Positions 34,103 through 47,700 of a stretch of 64,000 nt of DNA are shown here, piece by piece. This DNA is from Lingula anatina (Eukaryota > Brachiopoda > Lingulata > Lingulida > Lingulidae). Under the pieces are notes generated by a model. It had not been told where the DNA came from. It saw only the letters and a list, made by a program, of their open reading frames with translations, and searched no databases. The stretch is from positions 278,197 to 342,196 of the forward strand of contig NW_019775401.1 in the NCBI RefSeq assembly GCF_001039355.2, read 5' to 3'. A program made the position numbers and the translations under genes. Every line of letters starts with the position of its first letter. Position 1 is the first letter of the stretch.

Positions 34103-37100
34103 CCCTCACAGAAAAAAGGTCATGTGGCAGAAAGGTCAAGGTCAATGCAGAAAATTTATATTTTATTTATTTTTTTTTGCCTCAAAATTAATGTTGAAAA
34201 CTCATTTTAAGTCTTGGAAATTATCTTGGATCAGTGAATTGGAAGTGGCTGGCAAAATTCAAGTCCATGTAAAACAATACATAGATAGACATAGAATTAG
34301 ACCTTATGAAGAATTTCTAATTGTCCTTCAGCCATTTCTGTCAAGTGACCCTGTGTGGTAGCCATTTCTATATTGTGTCTTGAACTAACACCAAGCAAGT
34401 GCCTACAGGTATGTTCTATTTTTCATCTCTGGGTGCAATTGTGAATAGATCTATGCAAATCACTGACACCCTGTGACATAATGGTCATCAATGTGTATAG
34501 GTAAAATGATATTATTGCAACAAATTTCTTGAGTTCACTTTTGGTCAACAGGCGCTTTATTATTGAACTCTTTTGCATCGTGTAAGATGATCAGGGACAA
34601 GTGAAAGCAGTAACTATGCCAGTGGATTAAACTCCATGTGCCATTTTATGTATCACAATTATGAAAAATCTAAAATGGAAGAAAAGCATATCTGGGTGGG
34701 ATCATTATGCTGAATAGTTTCATTTTTGGAGGCAATCCCATTATCTAAAGGGTAAAATATCTCTGCTTAGGTATAACTTTATATAAAAGGTATAAAGGCA
34801 GTAAGATGATTTAGTAATTTTTGTATATTCATCATACCCATATGATGTATGTATAATGCATTTTTTTGCTTATTTATTATTATTGATTCACAATGGTGCT
34901 GGTCGCTTTGGGCTTCCACATTACCCAGGTAATGAGATACATATTATACATAGTATAAGAAGACTAACAAATTATTATTATACAAAAATGCTTTAAGCCA
35001 AGATGCATTAAAGACTTGTACAGATATTAGTAGTATATGACTGTAGTTACAATTTCAGGTGTTAGAAACACTCCTTGTTCAAAGTATAATTATGTATTCT
35101 TTGAACAGTTTGCAGAGGTTGTTAAATAAGTGGATAGATGTGAAAAAAATGGTAGTACTAGAGTGCTCATTATCTGTGAGCTGTACTGTAGAAGCAGTTT
35201 GTAGTTAGTATGGTATCTTGGTTTACTTGAAGTCTGCTTCCTAAATATGCCAGTTAAGTACAGAGAAATTTGAAAAATCTAAATTATTATACTGAATCAA
35301 TTTATATAAGGAGTATGTAAGGTTTTTATTGGTTATACCAATATTATTTTACGCTAGAGATTTTATGTTTGTCAAGAATTTGGATTAAAAAAATAATAAT
35401 TTGTATTGTTTTAAGTGTTTGGGAAAAAAACTTTTGCAAAATGGCATTGTATGAAATGACATATACAAACTTCTTTGATATATATCAGTATATAAATCTG
35501 GTCGCATTTATGATTTTTAGTTGGTAAACCCTAAGTCATGACTTTTCATGAGGAGTTTTGCTTTTAAAATTAAAAAAGGAAAGTTTAAATGTCAGTCAAT
35601 TCTCATTTTTAAAAGGCAGCTAAATGAATGTGTAGATTGTTTTATCTGCATAGAAAACTTTGCCAATGTGTGCAATAAAAGATGATACTCATAAGAACTA
35701 TAAATATATATAGAGTTGAAGGCATGGTTACTAAATAAGATTTGGAGCTTTCTTTTTATTATTATATATGCAGATGTGCATAATGTAGAAAATGATAATG
35801 ATTCAGTAGCTACTTGCAATATCAAATGATTTACAAATTCAATATTGTTTCATTATTCATTATATGAATTTTCTCTAAATTTTTTTTATTTGAACCAAGC
35901 TGGCTTTTGAGAAATTTTAAATTACCAACATGTCAAATCTGTTTGAATATTTCCAAGTAGTTACTGTATTTACAATATTTGGGGGCAGACCATAAATCAG
36001 ATACCAGTACAGTGATGAACTTTGGTGTTGTACATGGTAGAGGTAGATACTGAATGAATAATTTGTTGTTCATGTGAAATTATTTGGGTAATAAATTAAA
36101 AAAAATCTCTGAATCTCAGTTCTACATTTGCTCAGTAAGTGTGGTAGTCTGTTATCAGTTAGAAGATTCGCAGTATTCACAGTTCAGAATTTATCTGTCT
36201 GCGCTGTGGTGTCTGATGGATCATGTCACTTGTTTGCAGGGATCATGTAAATTTTTTTTTTTTAATTTTGATTTCTTACCAGATTTTTTCATTAAAAAAC
36301 TTGCCAAATGACAGTTTTAGTTGAATTGACCTAATTTTATTGATGTATTTACCACCAGTTATTTGTTTTACTAGAATTTGCCCTTCACATGTTCTGATGT
36401 CAGGATTGGTTTGCTAAGATATTTCAATTAATATACTGTTATCATTTTGTTTACAAGTCATTCAATCCAATAAAAAAGTTGGACATATCTTGTGATCAGC
36501 GAAGCAGTGGAAATTATTTTGGAATTTTAATATTATCTACAGATTTCATTCAGAGGACATTTTAAATATTGATTGTAAACTGTGAATTCAAAGCTCTTTA
36601 TTGGTTATGCACATTTAGTTAAGAAGTTTTTTCTTAAACTTTGCTTTGCCTAAGCAAACACTGAGTTGTATGTATAATCACATAAATGTTTTCTAACAAA
36701 CTGAAAAAGATAAAGAAATTTTCCCATTGTTTTATTTTATGTTGGGAGATGAACTTGTGAAACAAAATTAAAACATGATGACCACTGCAAACTGTCTTGA
36801 GATTTCTACTTTATATATCAGTTAAGTGGAGTAACTGTATCAAAGAATTAACACTTTATTTTTATTAGTTAACTTGGTTTTGGTGCTTTGAATCACAAAA
36901 CATTTTGTTGTTGGGGTAGTACTAAGTACTTATGACATTGTATATATGTACTCAACCTGATATATTGTTTGTGTTGGCAGGTCCTTTTGAATAATTTTAT
37001 ACATCGTGTTGATATTTTGTTTTGAAATTTCACCTTGTTTTCTGACAAGTCAATGTGTTTTTAAACATCCGAACATGTTCTGTACAAGTAAATTTGGTAG

Positions 37101-38293
37101 AGATTTCCAGGCAAAGACATTAGTCTTGCCACATTCATCAGATTCCTGTGAACCCAAATAAACTTATTTTTTACTTTTACATTATTTCTTGTCATATTAT
37201 TCTTCTGTGCTGGCTGATTTTTATTCAAGAGCAACCTAAAACGCAACAAATGAATTATGATTTCAAGAAACCTATATTATATCGTAATATTGTGTAAGCT
37301 CTAAAAGCCTACACAATATTATATAAATGGCATCTCTACCACACTGAAATTTGTTTTTCACACAGCATTACATAAAATTATCCCAACTGCAAAATCTTTG
37401 TCATCCTGAAATTTCAAAAGATGACCATAGTTAATTGCACTAAATAACTCATATGGTTTCTTGGACAATTTTAATATGTGATCAAAGAAATGTCATTTTT
37501 TCCAAGTTTCACAAATAAAACAAGATTAAGAAGAGAGATCTATTTATTTTATAAACCTGAAGATCACAGAAAACTTCAGAAAAAACTAAGCCAATTGGCA
37601 TTTATTGTGTGTATTCATATACAAAGTAAACAAAAAAATAACAAAAAATATACACTTCTATGTCAACAACACAAAGTGGTGGATTAAGTTTTATTTACAA
37701 AATACAATGTCAAGACCAAAGTTCTTTTCTTTTATGACGTCAACATATTAAACAGGTTCAAGCAGTATTTAATGTACAACCTTGAAAGGTCACACTGGCA
37801 CACTTCAGTTTTGACAGCCAACAATATTAAAATGGCAATATATATATACAAAAATAAATCCTCAAACATCAATATATACAATATTATCTGTACAAATAAA
37901 ATCTGTACAAAACAGTTTACCTTTAATTTCATAACTGATCAAATTTAAGTTTAGTCACATTGTATCAAAAGGAATATTCATTTAAAAAAAAAACAAAAGT
38001 CAAATATATCCACCTTTTTAAAAAGCAGAATAAAAGTAGAATTATTGGACGGAATATTTGCTCTTTAAATGTTGATGAAAAAATGTCAACCTTGGCAATC
38101 AAGTATAATCATGGAAGGAATGATGATAACAATCTTGCAAAGCATTTGGTTTTAATATAAAGTCTTACAGTTCTTTAATCTGGATTCTTTAATACTGTTG
38201 TGTAAATAGGGCTCCAGAATTACGGGCATATTAAACTCAGCCTTGAAACTCCAGGTCAACCTTCTATGACCACTGCAAGGTAACAGGACAATA
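34103..38293. other. Intergenic region downstream of the DUF4139 gene
   Basis: This must hold the 3' UTR of the DUF4139 gene. AATAAA motifs on the plus strand lie at 35673-35678, 36090-36095, 36469-36474 and 37157-37162, and I cannot tell which is used. A small inverted repeat (arms about 18 bases, AATATTGTGTA and TACACAATATT) lies near 37283-37322. No coding sequence is supported; the ORFs are short and AT-rich. Confidence 0.5.
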
Positions 38294-40523
38294 GTCCGGT
38301 GGCTTAAGGAAAAAATCGTGACACGGCGGATAAAAGCACCAAATTTTGCATGTGGGTACCTTTTGACATTCTAAATCAAATTAGAGCCGTAGCCCACGGA
38401 AAAAATTTACCGTTTGGCAAAAAAATCCAAAATGGCCGCCAATTTATTGAATTCTTTAGAAATATGTATATGCCTATGTTGATTTTTATCAAATAAATTA
38501 CTTTCTCAAAGTTTTCCACACCTTTATTACCCATTTTATTCATATATGTCAAATAGCAAACAAGTTCCCTTGGACTTTTTGAAAAAATCCAAGATGGCTG
38601 TCATTTGCCATAGAAACAGCCATAGGAATACTAGTGCACAACTATTACCAGCTAGAACGATACGTATCAAACAACAATGTATCAAATTAAGTCTACTTCT
38701 CAGATCTTTGTTACCCACATAATATGTTTGTGGTGAGTAACTACGAAGTGTTCTTGGGCATTTTGGAAAATCCAAGATGGCTGCCATGTGCCACAGGAAT
38801 TCTAGTATACGGTGATTCAACTAATGGCAACTGGAAAGATTAATTTTTCACTATCAAATTAAGCTGGTTTCTTAGTGTTTTTCCACATCCTTTCTACCCG
38901 CACAATATGTATGTGGTGAGTAACTAACAGTATTCTTGGGCATTTTGAGAAAACCCAAGATGGCCGTCATATGTAATAGGAATACTTATAGTATTACAAA
39001 GGGTTGGAACTAATGCCAGCTAATTCACTATCAAATTCAGTTTCAGTGCTTTAAACATTATTATTACACTGTGATACATATCTAGCAGGTAATAAATGTG
39101 CATATTTGATCATTTTGAGAACACACAAGATGGCCGTCACTGGCCATAGGAATACTACTGGAATTACAACTGTACATCCATGGCTTTTCATCTACTACCA
39201 GGGTGAATTTGTGTTTGCTAATCAAGTTTTGCCCATCCTTATTAGTCTTATGATATATATCTGGTGGGTCAATAGTGTGCATCCTTGGATATTCTGAGAA
39301 AAAGATACCTACAATTTAACATAGGAATACTAATGGGTGGGTTTCAATTGCTGCTAGAGAGGCATATGGTTCATTATACAATTACATTTCCATGGGTTTG
39401 TTTTAAAAATAATTTATGTTTTTCATTCCATTTATTATTACTCCTATGATGTTTACCTGGTCTGTAGTATGTGTGTATCTTTGGGTATTCTGAAAAAATT
39501 CAAGATGTCTGCCTTTTGTCATTAGAATATTCGAACACATAATCAAATAATGCTAGAAATACACTGAGTACGATTTAAACGTAGTTCACGTTGGGTCGTT
39601 TTTAATGTTTTTCATATCCTATTTATCCTTATGAAAGACTCTGTGTGTTTTGAAGGTGTATGTATACTTGAGTATTATTCGGAGAAAACCCAAGATAGCT
39701 GCCAGTTGTCATAGGAATATATCATTCAAATGCACATAGGTGTTAATTAATAAAACAGTTCAGACATTGATTCCAACATGAAATAAAGCCGTTTGATGTT
39801 TAAACATGTTGACAACCTTATTAACCTTATTAACCTTACTCTTTATAAATCTGGTGTGTAACAAGTGTGCATCTTGCGTATTTGAGAAAATTCAAGATTG
39901 CTGCAATTCACAATAGGAATAGTACAGTCAACTACTGCCAGAGAGACATTGGGTTCAATATAAAATGAATTTTGTTTCTCTGTATTTCCCACATTCTTTT
40001 TGGACTTTTAGATATCTATCTGGTGGATAACAAGTGTATACCCTTAAGTATTTTGAAAAAATATCATGATTACCCTCATTTGCCTTAGAAGTGCCTATTA
40101 ACACCACTTTTCCTATGGGGAAAAGAAGGCCATCTTGGATTTCCCCAAAATGATAAAATATGGACATTAATTACCTAACAGATATGTATCATGGGATAAT
40201 AATACTAAAAAACAGAATAACAACTGAATTCAGCTTCATTTTATTTGTAAGCCTATCTCTCGCAGGTATTAACTGAACCCCACCTTCTATGGCTAATGGC
40301 AGCCATTTTGTTTTGTTTTCAAAAAGGATACACATAACATTCTCATCACATATATATTATATGAATTAAAAAGATGTGGAAAATACTCAGAAACAAACCT
40401 ATTTATCAATTAATATTATATCTCCATGGCAGAAGAAGCCCTATGTGTATACTAGTATTCCTTTGATATGGGGGCCATCTTGGATTTTTCTCGAATTGCC
40501 TGTGAATAAAGGTTAGTTACTCA

Positions 40524-40827
40524 CCACAAATATATTATTTGTGTAATAAGAAACAAAATTAATTAGAAAGTGGGCAATGCATCTTCCTAGTTGGCATTAG
40601 TTAGTTGAACACCCTTGTACATGTTCTAGTATTCCTATGCCATACGGCGGCCATCTTGGATTTTTCAATAAGTCCAAGGACACTAATTTGGTATCTGACA
40701 CATATGCATAATATGGGTAATAACGATGTGGAAAACATTGAGAAAATACTTAATTTGATAAAAATCAACATAGATATGTATATATTTCTACAAAATTTCA
40801 CAAATTGGCGGCCATTTTGGATTTTTT
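40524..40827. repeat. Assembly duplicate in the foldback right arm, copy A
   Basis: This 304-bp stretch is repeated at 40868-41172 with only a few differences (for example GACACATATG here versus GGTACCATATG there). It stops exactly at the 40-N gap, so it is probably a contig end that was not merged. Confidence 0.88.
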
Positions 40828-40867
40828 NNNNNNNNNNNNNNNNNNNNNNNNNNNNNNNNNNNNNNNN
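40828..40867. other. Assembly gap (40 N)
   Basis: Run of undetermined bases inside the foldback element, flanked on both sides by the same 304-bp sequence. Apparent ORFs crossing it are artefacts. Confidence 0.99.
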
Positions 40868-41172
40868 CCACAAATATATTATTTGTGTAATAAGAAACAA
40901 AATTAATTAGAAAGTGGGCAATGCATCTTCCTAGTTGGCATTAGTTAGTTGAACACCCTTGTACATGTTCTAGTATTCCTATGCCATACGGCGGCCATCT
41001 TGGATTTTTCAATAAGTCCAAGGACACTAATTTGGTATCTGGTACCATATGCATAATATGGGTAATAACGATGTGGAAAACATTGAGAAAATACTTAATT
41101 TGATAAAAATCAACATAGATATGTATATATTTCTACAAAATTTCACAAATTGGCGGCCATTTTGGATTTTTT
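40868..41172. repeat. Assembly duplicate in the foldback right arm, copy B
   Basis: Copy of 40524-40827 beginning right after the gap. It runs on without break into the terminal part of the right inverted arm. Removing one copy leaves an element of about 2.67 kb. Confidence 0.88.
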
Positions 41173-41320
41173 GACCAAACGGTAAATTTTTTCCGTGGGC
41201 TACGGCTCTAATTTGATTTAGTATGTCAAAAGGTATCCACATGCAAAGTTTGGTGCTTTTATCCGCTGTGTCACGATTTGGCCATTTTTTTGCCCTAAGC
41301 AACCGGACTACAACAAGTGC

Positions 41321-41326
41321 TTTATT
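41321..41326 (-). terminator. Candidate poly(A) signal of the dynein gene
   Basis: AATAAA on the minus strand, 177 bases past the dynein stop codon and 13 bases before the end of the foldback element. A second AATAAA lies at 41363-41368. Which is used cannot be told from sequence. Confidence 0.45.
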
Positions 41327-41502
41327 TAACAAGTAAGCTGTGTATTAATTACCCTTGTTTACTTTATTTTAAATGGTGGCATTATCCTTTTGGTAAATAC
41401 TGTAATCATGAATAACCTTGAGGTTAATTGTTTAACAAAAACAGCAGTGTTTACAGTGCCTAAAAAAAGTCCTGCGATCATATCACAAGATGGTGGCAGA
41501 AA

Positions 41503-44500
41503 TTAATAAGGCCTAATGGTGGCTGACAGTCCTCTCAGAGCCCAACGAGTGGCAGGAATGTTCTCCCTCCTAACATCAATCTCCATGATAGGGTCGCGTG
41601 GGGCAGTGCGAGAATGGAACAAGGGACATGCATAGGTCTCTGCTGCTCGTGTTGGATCCTGGATGTTTGGTTTCTCGGACTGTGGCCAGCACGTGATGTG
41701 TACGACTGGCAAAGGTGTGCAGCCATGTTTGGGTGGCAGGTCCAGCAGCTCTCCTGTCGTTTTCTCCCAGGCACAGCCCCACATGTACAGGCCAAATACA
41801 AACATGCCTTCTTGTGGGGGATCTCGTAACTGAATTGTAAATATACAATATGATATGTCAAATTTATACATGCACATGTACATGCTCAGATTAGACACAA
41901 AATTTTGACTCAACTTCAAACTTTTGGTTCATAGACTTGCTCAATGAGTGTGGGTGTATGTATGCCCATGTTCTTAGTTTCTCAACAGATATCTGCAACT
42001 TATTACCAGATGGCAGCATAGTTGCAAGGGTGACACACCGTATGAATGTTTTCTTCTTAAAGTTCTAAACAAACACTGCCTAAAGCTCAAGAAATCTTCA
42101 CCTTATCTTTATTCTACTTACATGGTCTTTATCCCTGGCAGTGATCTCTGTCTGGAAGACAAATGGCTCCACAGACCCTGACCTATCCACAGAGTAGTGT
42201 TTGTGTGAGTCTTGCTTCAGTAAGGCTAACAGAGCCTTGGGGTTGAAGAAGGCACCAAGCCAGTAAGCAGGCATCTTCTCACGGCCCTGAAACATCGTAC
42301 AAACAATTTTAATAGTGCCACCTTAAAAGTGCAACTTCAATAGAATACTTCTTGTGCCAGGCTTCAAATGTCTCAATTACAACATTAATTACCACAATTT
42401 ATCATCTGTACTGTTCAGGATACTTTTGTTCATGCTTAATGAACAAACAGAATATGTGACTTTAGCAGTACAACTATTCTCAAATTCAAACAAAATTTGA
42501 CCATGGCCTTAAGCTTATACACACCAAGATAATGATCTTCTCAAAGTGCTGATTTCTCTCAGTCAGTGAGGTCAGCCACTGTCCAAGTGGGTAGTTCTGT
42601 GGTGGTGCTGAGTGACCTGACAGGGCACACCATGTCCTTGGTATCCTCATGTGGTATAGGTCGTCTGCTGCCAGGATCATGTCTGGAGTCAACTGGTCAC
42701 CAAATGTACCCAGCTCACAGGCGTTCTTGATGGCCTGAAAGAATAGGCACTTCACTCGAATGACTGATTTATAGGAAGCTGGAAGTTTTCTAGCCTAGGA
42801 ACTTGTACAACAGACTGAATTTTTTTTATCTTAAATATATTCAATGTTTTTCCAATTTAAATTAAAAACACAAATTTCATTTATGTGAAAGATCGTACTC
42901 CAGTATTGGATAATTCAGGAAAGCTGTTTCAGTTCAAAGGGCAGATCTCCAAAACATCTTCATGAAAAATCTTCATAAAAGATGCTTTAAAAAAAACTCA
43001 TACGTCATACTTACCACAAGAGTTGATTTGATATCAGTGAGCAGAGCATGCATCTGTTCACACTCTTTCTGTATCCACAGATAAAATGGAGCCTCAGGGT
43101 CTATCCTCTCATTCTTCTTGATTTTCTCCAAGACATATTCCTAAAATGACAAACTTAATTCATCAACTAAGTAAAGACAAGTTTCTCAACATAATTATCA
43201 GTATCATTATTACCCCTGATACTGTTTTACAGCTGCATTTCCTTTACCTTAAATTTAAGATATGAAGATAACCAGACAACTTATGATCCCCATGACCCAG
43301 GGGGTTCCCATTTGTAATCTGTATTCCATGAGGCAATGCAACTTAAACCTTTTATGTGTCTATTTCATTTCAGTTGTGAATGCAGTCTACATTGGAGTAC
43401 CCACCTTGCTGAAAGCCTTTGGCACCTTAGGGATGGTGGTATGGCAGATCTCCCACAGCTCTACATCTTTCCTCAGCTTCATGGCAGCAAAGCTGGCTGT
43501 GGCAAACACTCCCATGTTTACTATCTGAGGGTTCAGGCTGTGCATGCTCACCTGGGCTATGGGGGGACCTGACACAAAACACAATGTGGACTTTATCATT
43601 AAGAAAACAGAATACTTTAGTCATTTTATCTCTGGGGTGTTCAGCTTCATAAAGTTAATCTACAACAAATAACTTCAATTCTCATATTATTACATATCAT
43701 CTCTAATTCATAGACCATTACATTTGTCAATGTTTGTCACCAGTGACTGTTACCTTCAAATGGAGTAGGGGGTCTAGGGAAAAGTTTGTGGCTGAGGTTT
43801 TCTGACTGCGGCATGTTGTCAAACACCCTGTTAAGTCTGGTAAATACATACTGGTCATCTCCAAGCAGACACTGGAAATACATGGGAAATAACATATGAT
43901 AAAACTGGTCAGCATTCAAATGTTAGCATACCATCCAGTGATGTTATGGCTGTGTAATTATGGTGAGGTTAAAATATTATATTTATTTAGATTTTGAATC
44001 ACAAAAATGTGATTTTATTATTAATCATCAAAAGCTAGTTATACAAAATGTGTGTTGTTATTAAAATGCCAGTTAGACAAACTGTGATTTATAAAAAAAA
44101 GTATTAAAATAAATATGTGCAATTTATGAAAATTAAATAAAACAAATTAAACAAGACAAAAGTTCTGATTCAAATCAAACTTATATTTGTGTTTTCCAGT
44201 TGTGAAAACAGAAATTGTACAACAAAAATGAGTGACACTGGAATTGTGTGTATGTATGTGCCTGCAATAAGCTAGCCTATCACGAAAAGTATGAAGATCC
44301 CAAGTAGAGCAGTAACAAGGAATGGGTATCTACAGCTAAGTTTACCTTCAAACAACTATATATTAGCTAAGTAAGTCACCCAGGTGAGTGAGATATGAAG
44401 TCAGTATTTTTATAAGTCACTAACTTTTCTATATCTATTTGAATATAAGCAATTATAGTAACAGGCTTTTAGAAACTTTCAGCAGAATATGTATGCAGTC

Positions 44501-44740
44501 CTTGCTACCTAATGCATGCAGTATATGTAGCAGATAATAATTCTAGCTCTAAAAGTTAGTAATAAATGTATCCCTTCTTCCTTACTAACTAGGTTCTACT
44601 AACACACTGTATACTGAAATGGATGTAGGCATTTGACATGAAGTTTTTTTTTTTGACACAGTTAACTTGAGAATAATATGGGATTTAACATGTTGACAGT
44701 TCTGTGACTATAACAACATTATTTTCCATAAAATTTGATA

Positions 44741-44799
<59 letters not shown>

Positions 44800-47700
44800 T
44801 GTTTGTGTGTGGAGATCAAGGGGAGGTCATATGTAAATTTTCAGTGAATTTTCCCAAAACTGTAAATAAAAGCATTGTGTCCCTAGCGGCAGTTAAACGG
44901 TAAGCCATGCAGAAGTATTTTAGTGTTCTGCCCTACCAGGATACAACAGGAATTATATAAAGCCTGTTCACATCAAGACCAACTTATATCACACTATCAT
45001 TCTCTATGTAAACTTGTTGTCAGGTGATGTCAATTAGTATGTCTGATTTAAGTTAGTCCTGATGTGTACACAGCGTGGGTCAGCTCTGGAACCAAGTTCT
45101 ACACATAGCAGACACCCATGTAAGTTCTTTAAATGGCTGCTTTCAATTCCTGTGTATGTGCAGCTATACGTAAGTTTTATGTTTAATTGCATGTATATAT
45201 GGAAGCATTGAACTGATGCACAATATTAGACATTATTGTAAGCATTATTAAGTTCTGGTTCTGATGCATTTCAGAGGTAAAAATCAACTGTATATTACAT
45301 GCAGCTGATTTTATCCCCTCATTTCCTTGAGATAAACAAAGTTGCTGAAAAATTGAAAAAAAACAAAACAAAACAAAAACAATGTGAACAAAATTATTTT
45401 GATAAAGAAATGCACCAGAACCTTGACATAGGTTTGCCTATTAGACACAACATGCCCTCTACTGATAGAGAACACCAAATACATTACCACTTCAAACCCC
45501 TTGAGCCCACGATCCATGAGGGCTTCATAGAAGGCTTTGCTAGCACCATACTGTAGGGGGCACAACCAAACAAGACAAGATCATGGTTATATTTTAGTGC
45601 ATAAATAAGTGGTGTGTACATGCTGGAGTCAAGTGCAGTTCACTCAACATATGTTGGACTCCCCATATCTTTATCACTTGTAATAATGTATACCTTTAAG
45701 ACAAAGGCTTACCAGATAAAGTGAGTTCAACAATCCATTAATGACCATGCAGTATTTATCGTGTCTTTAAAATCAAAGTGATACTGACCCCCCATGTAAT
45801 TTGGAACTGACTTGCTATAAATGAATATATAATACTGTAGCTGTGGACCAATCTGATATATTTCAAAAGTGGAAGTGCTTTGTGATGTTGGTCAACATAA
45901 TACTAGGGGAAGACAGGAGGGAATTGAGTAAAATACATGGAAGAAAAATGTCAAAAGAATTGCACAAGTCTGAGATTTTGTTGATCAAATATTAGTAAAT
46001 TAGTTGTTTTATAAAATAAGCTTTTCGTAATTTGCAACAGAATAGTTGGCAAAAAGTGGTGGTAATATTAGTAGACAGTCTCACTGCGCATGCAGGAATC
46101 TACATATTTCATATCCATAATGCCAAAATTGAAGACAATACCTGTCTACCCCATATATTTCTAGAAACCTATAATGAAACAATAGCATTGCTGACCAAGT
46201 CCACTGAAAACAGTGTCACTGTGCATCACATACAGAATACAGTCACAGCACAATGATTTATCATAAGTTAAAAATATGAGACATACTCAGCCTAAGGTAG
46301 GTATTCAGGTGAAGAAAAAAATAATGTTAATATTTCTATTAATTAAAAAATACATTATCAGGATTTCTACTGATTCAGAAGAGAAATCTAAAAAAGGAAA
46401 GATAATCTATTCACATTTAACCACTAGTTAATTAAAATTATTAAGGACTATGAGATTCATGAAACGACACATTAACTAAATAAATGGTAGGAGTTTGTTA
46501 ATGAGGGACAGAAGACCATATGACAACCACAGGTTACTTCATACCATATAAGTTGAATGAAAATTGTAATTAGAGATATATCATATTGTAGTATTAATTT
46601 TGAAATGTGCATAAAAGGAGAATTTTTTAAGGCCATTTTTGAAAAATTGGTTAAAAAAGGTACATGCAGTATTAATTTTGAAATGTGCATAAAAAGAAAA
46701 TTTTTAAAAGTCATTTTTGGAAAATTAGTTTTTAAAAAAGGTACAGGTAACGTAAGTTCAAGGCGAATGACTGACTGGTTATACTATTTAAATCAAGTTT
46801 CCAAATCCTGCCTATCTTCTGCATCAGAATAAAAAATATTCCAGAACAGTTTATGGCTTTCATTCCTCTTTAATAATACTGTGGTTCATAAAATTATATC
46901 ACTTGAAGTTAAAAATATTTTTTTTTAAATAGGCAAAGTTTTAAAATTCATTTACACACATCTTCCTTTCCACTAATATTCATAGTTTAAAAAGATGAAG
47001 TACTAAACTCTGATATTATCTTACCTCTGAGCTCTGATGTAAGTGGCATGCCTCTGGCACATCTAAGAAGTGATTTGGAATCCCCTCTAAAGATGACATC
47101 AGGGCATTCAGTCGGATGTGAGGGGCAAAGAAGGCTTGGGGATGTCTGTATTTCACTGTAAAGAGGAAATAAAACATGTTAGTATTTGACCATAAAACTG
47201 TTATGCAGAGAAAAGCAAATATCAACACATCAAAGATTTTTTAGATCACTGACAAATTACATGAACATTGGTAAAATTTAACTATTACGCAAATGACGTA
47301 AAAAAATGAAAAAATTCCTTGTTTCATATTCTTCAATATTCAAAAGTACCTTAAAACCTATTAACTTTTCATATTATTACATCAATGTGCAATCTTGATA
47401 CAAAGGGCATCACACATCAATATTAATACTTTAGATGGTTTGATTGAAATGTCAGTTGTGACAAATAAAAGAATGGATTAAGTCTTATATAAAATGAGGA
47501 TGCAAATTAGACCAAGTTCCCCAGTACACTATTCCTTGTGAATATACAGCCTAAGTTGCAAACCAACACTCACATCTGGCCAACTCAAAGTCTTTCTTGG
47601 TTGCGTTAGGTGAGATCCAGTAGTCAATAATTGCACTCAGGGTCTGCTGGTCATACGGGTCAGACACATAACTGCCATAGATCACCTGCATGATGAATAA

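Larger units (their letters stand above)
38294..41308. mobile_element. Foldback transposon-like element with long inverted arms and YY1-like repeats
   Basis: The left end begins GTCCGGTGGCTTAAGG (38294) and the right end is its inverted partner, finishing CCGGAC at 41308. TA flanks both ends (38292-38293, 41309-41310). The inverted arms match over more than 300 bases, including GTGACACGGCGGATAAAAGC and CAAATTAGAGCCGTAGCCCA. Inside, each half is a row of diverged units about 160-185 bp long, each with a CCAAGATGGCNGYCAT-like motif (left: 38427, 38589, 38772, 38955, 39126) or its reverse complement (right: 40128, 40298, 40471, 40646, 40807). Orientation switches near 40100. Decayed units fill 39300-40080. 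There is no transposase, so it is non-autonomous; TA flanks hint at a Tc1/mariner-like target, which is inference. A gap and a 304-bp assembly duplication lie in the right arm. Confidence 0.82.

Noticed and set aside
34122-34361. Extra coding exon after the DUF4139 stop
   Set aside because: The 79-residue ORF has no family resemblance, no splice acceptor with fitting phase, and follows a complete C-terminus with a stop at 34100-34102.
38294-41308. CRISPR-like or satellite array
   Set aside because: The units are diverged, 160-185 bp long, reverse orientation at the centre and are framed by inverted ends, which fits a transposon and a eukaryotic genome, not CRISPR.
44753-44796. Regulatory role of the GT repeat
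   Set aside because: Long GT repeats are common in introns; nothing local points to a specific function.
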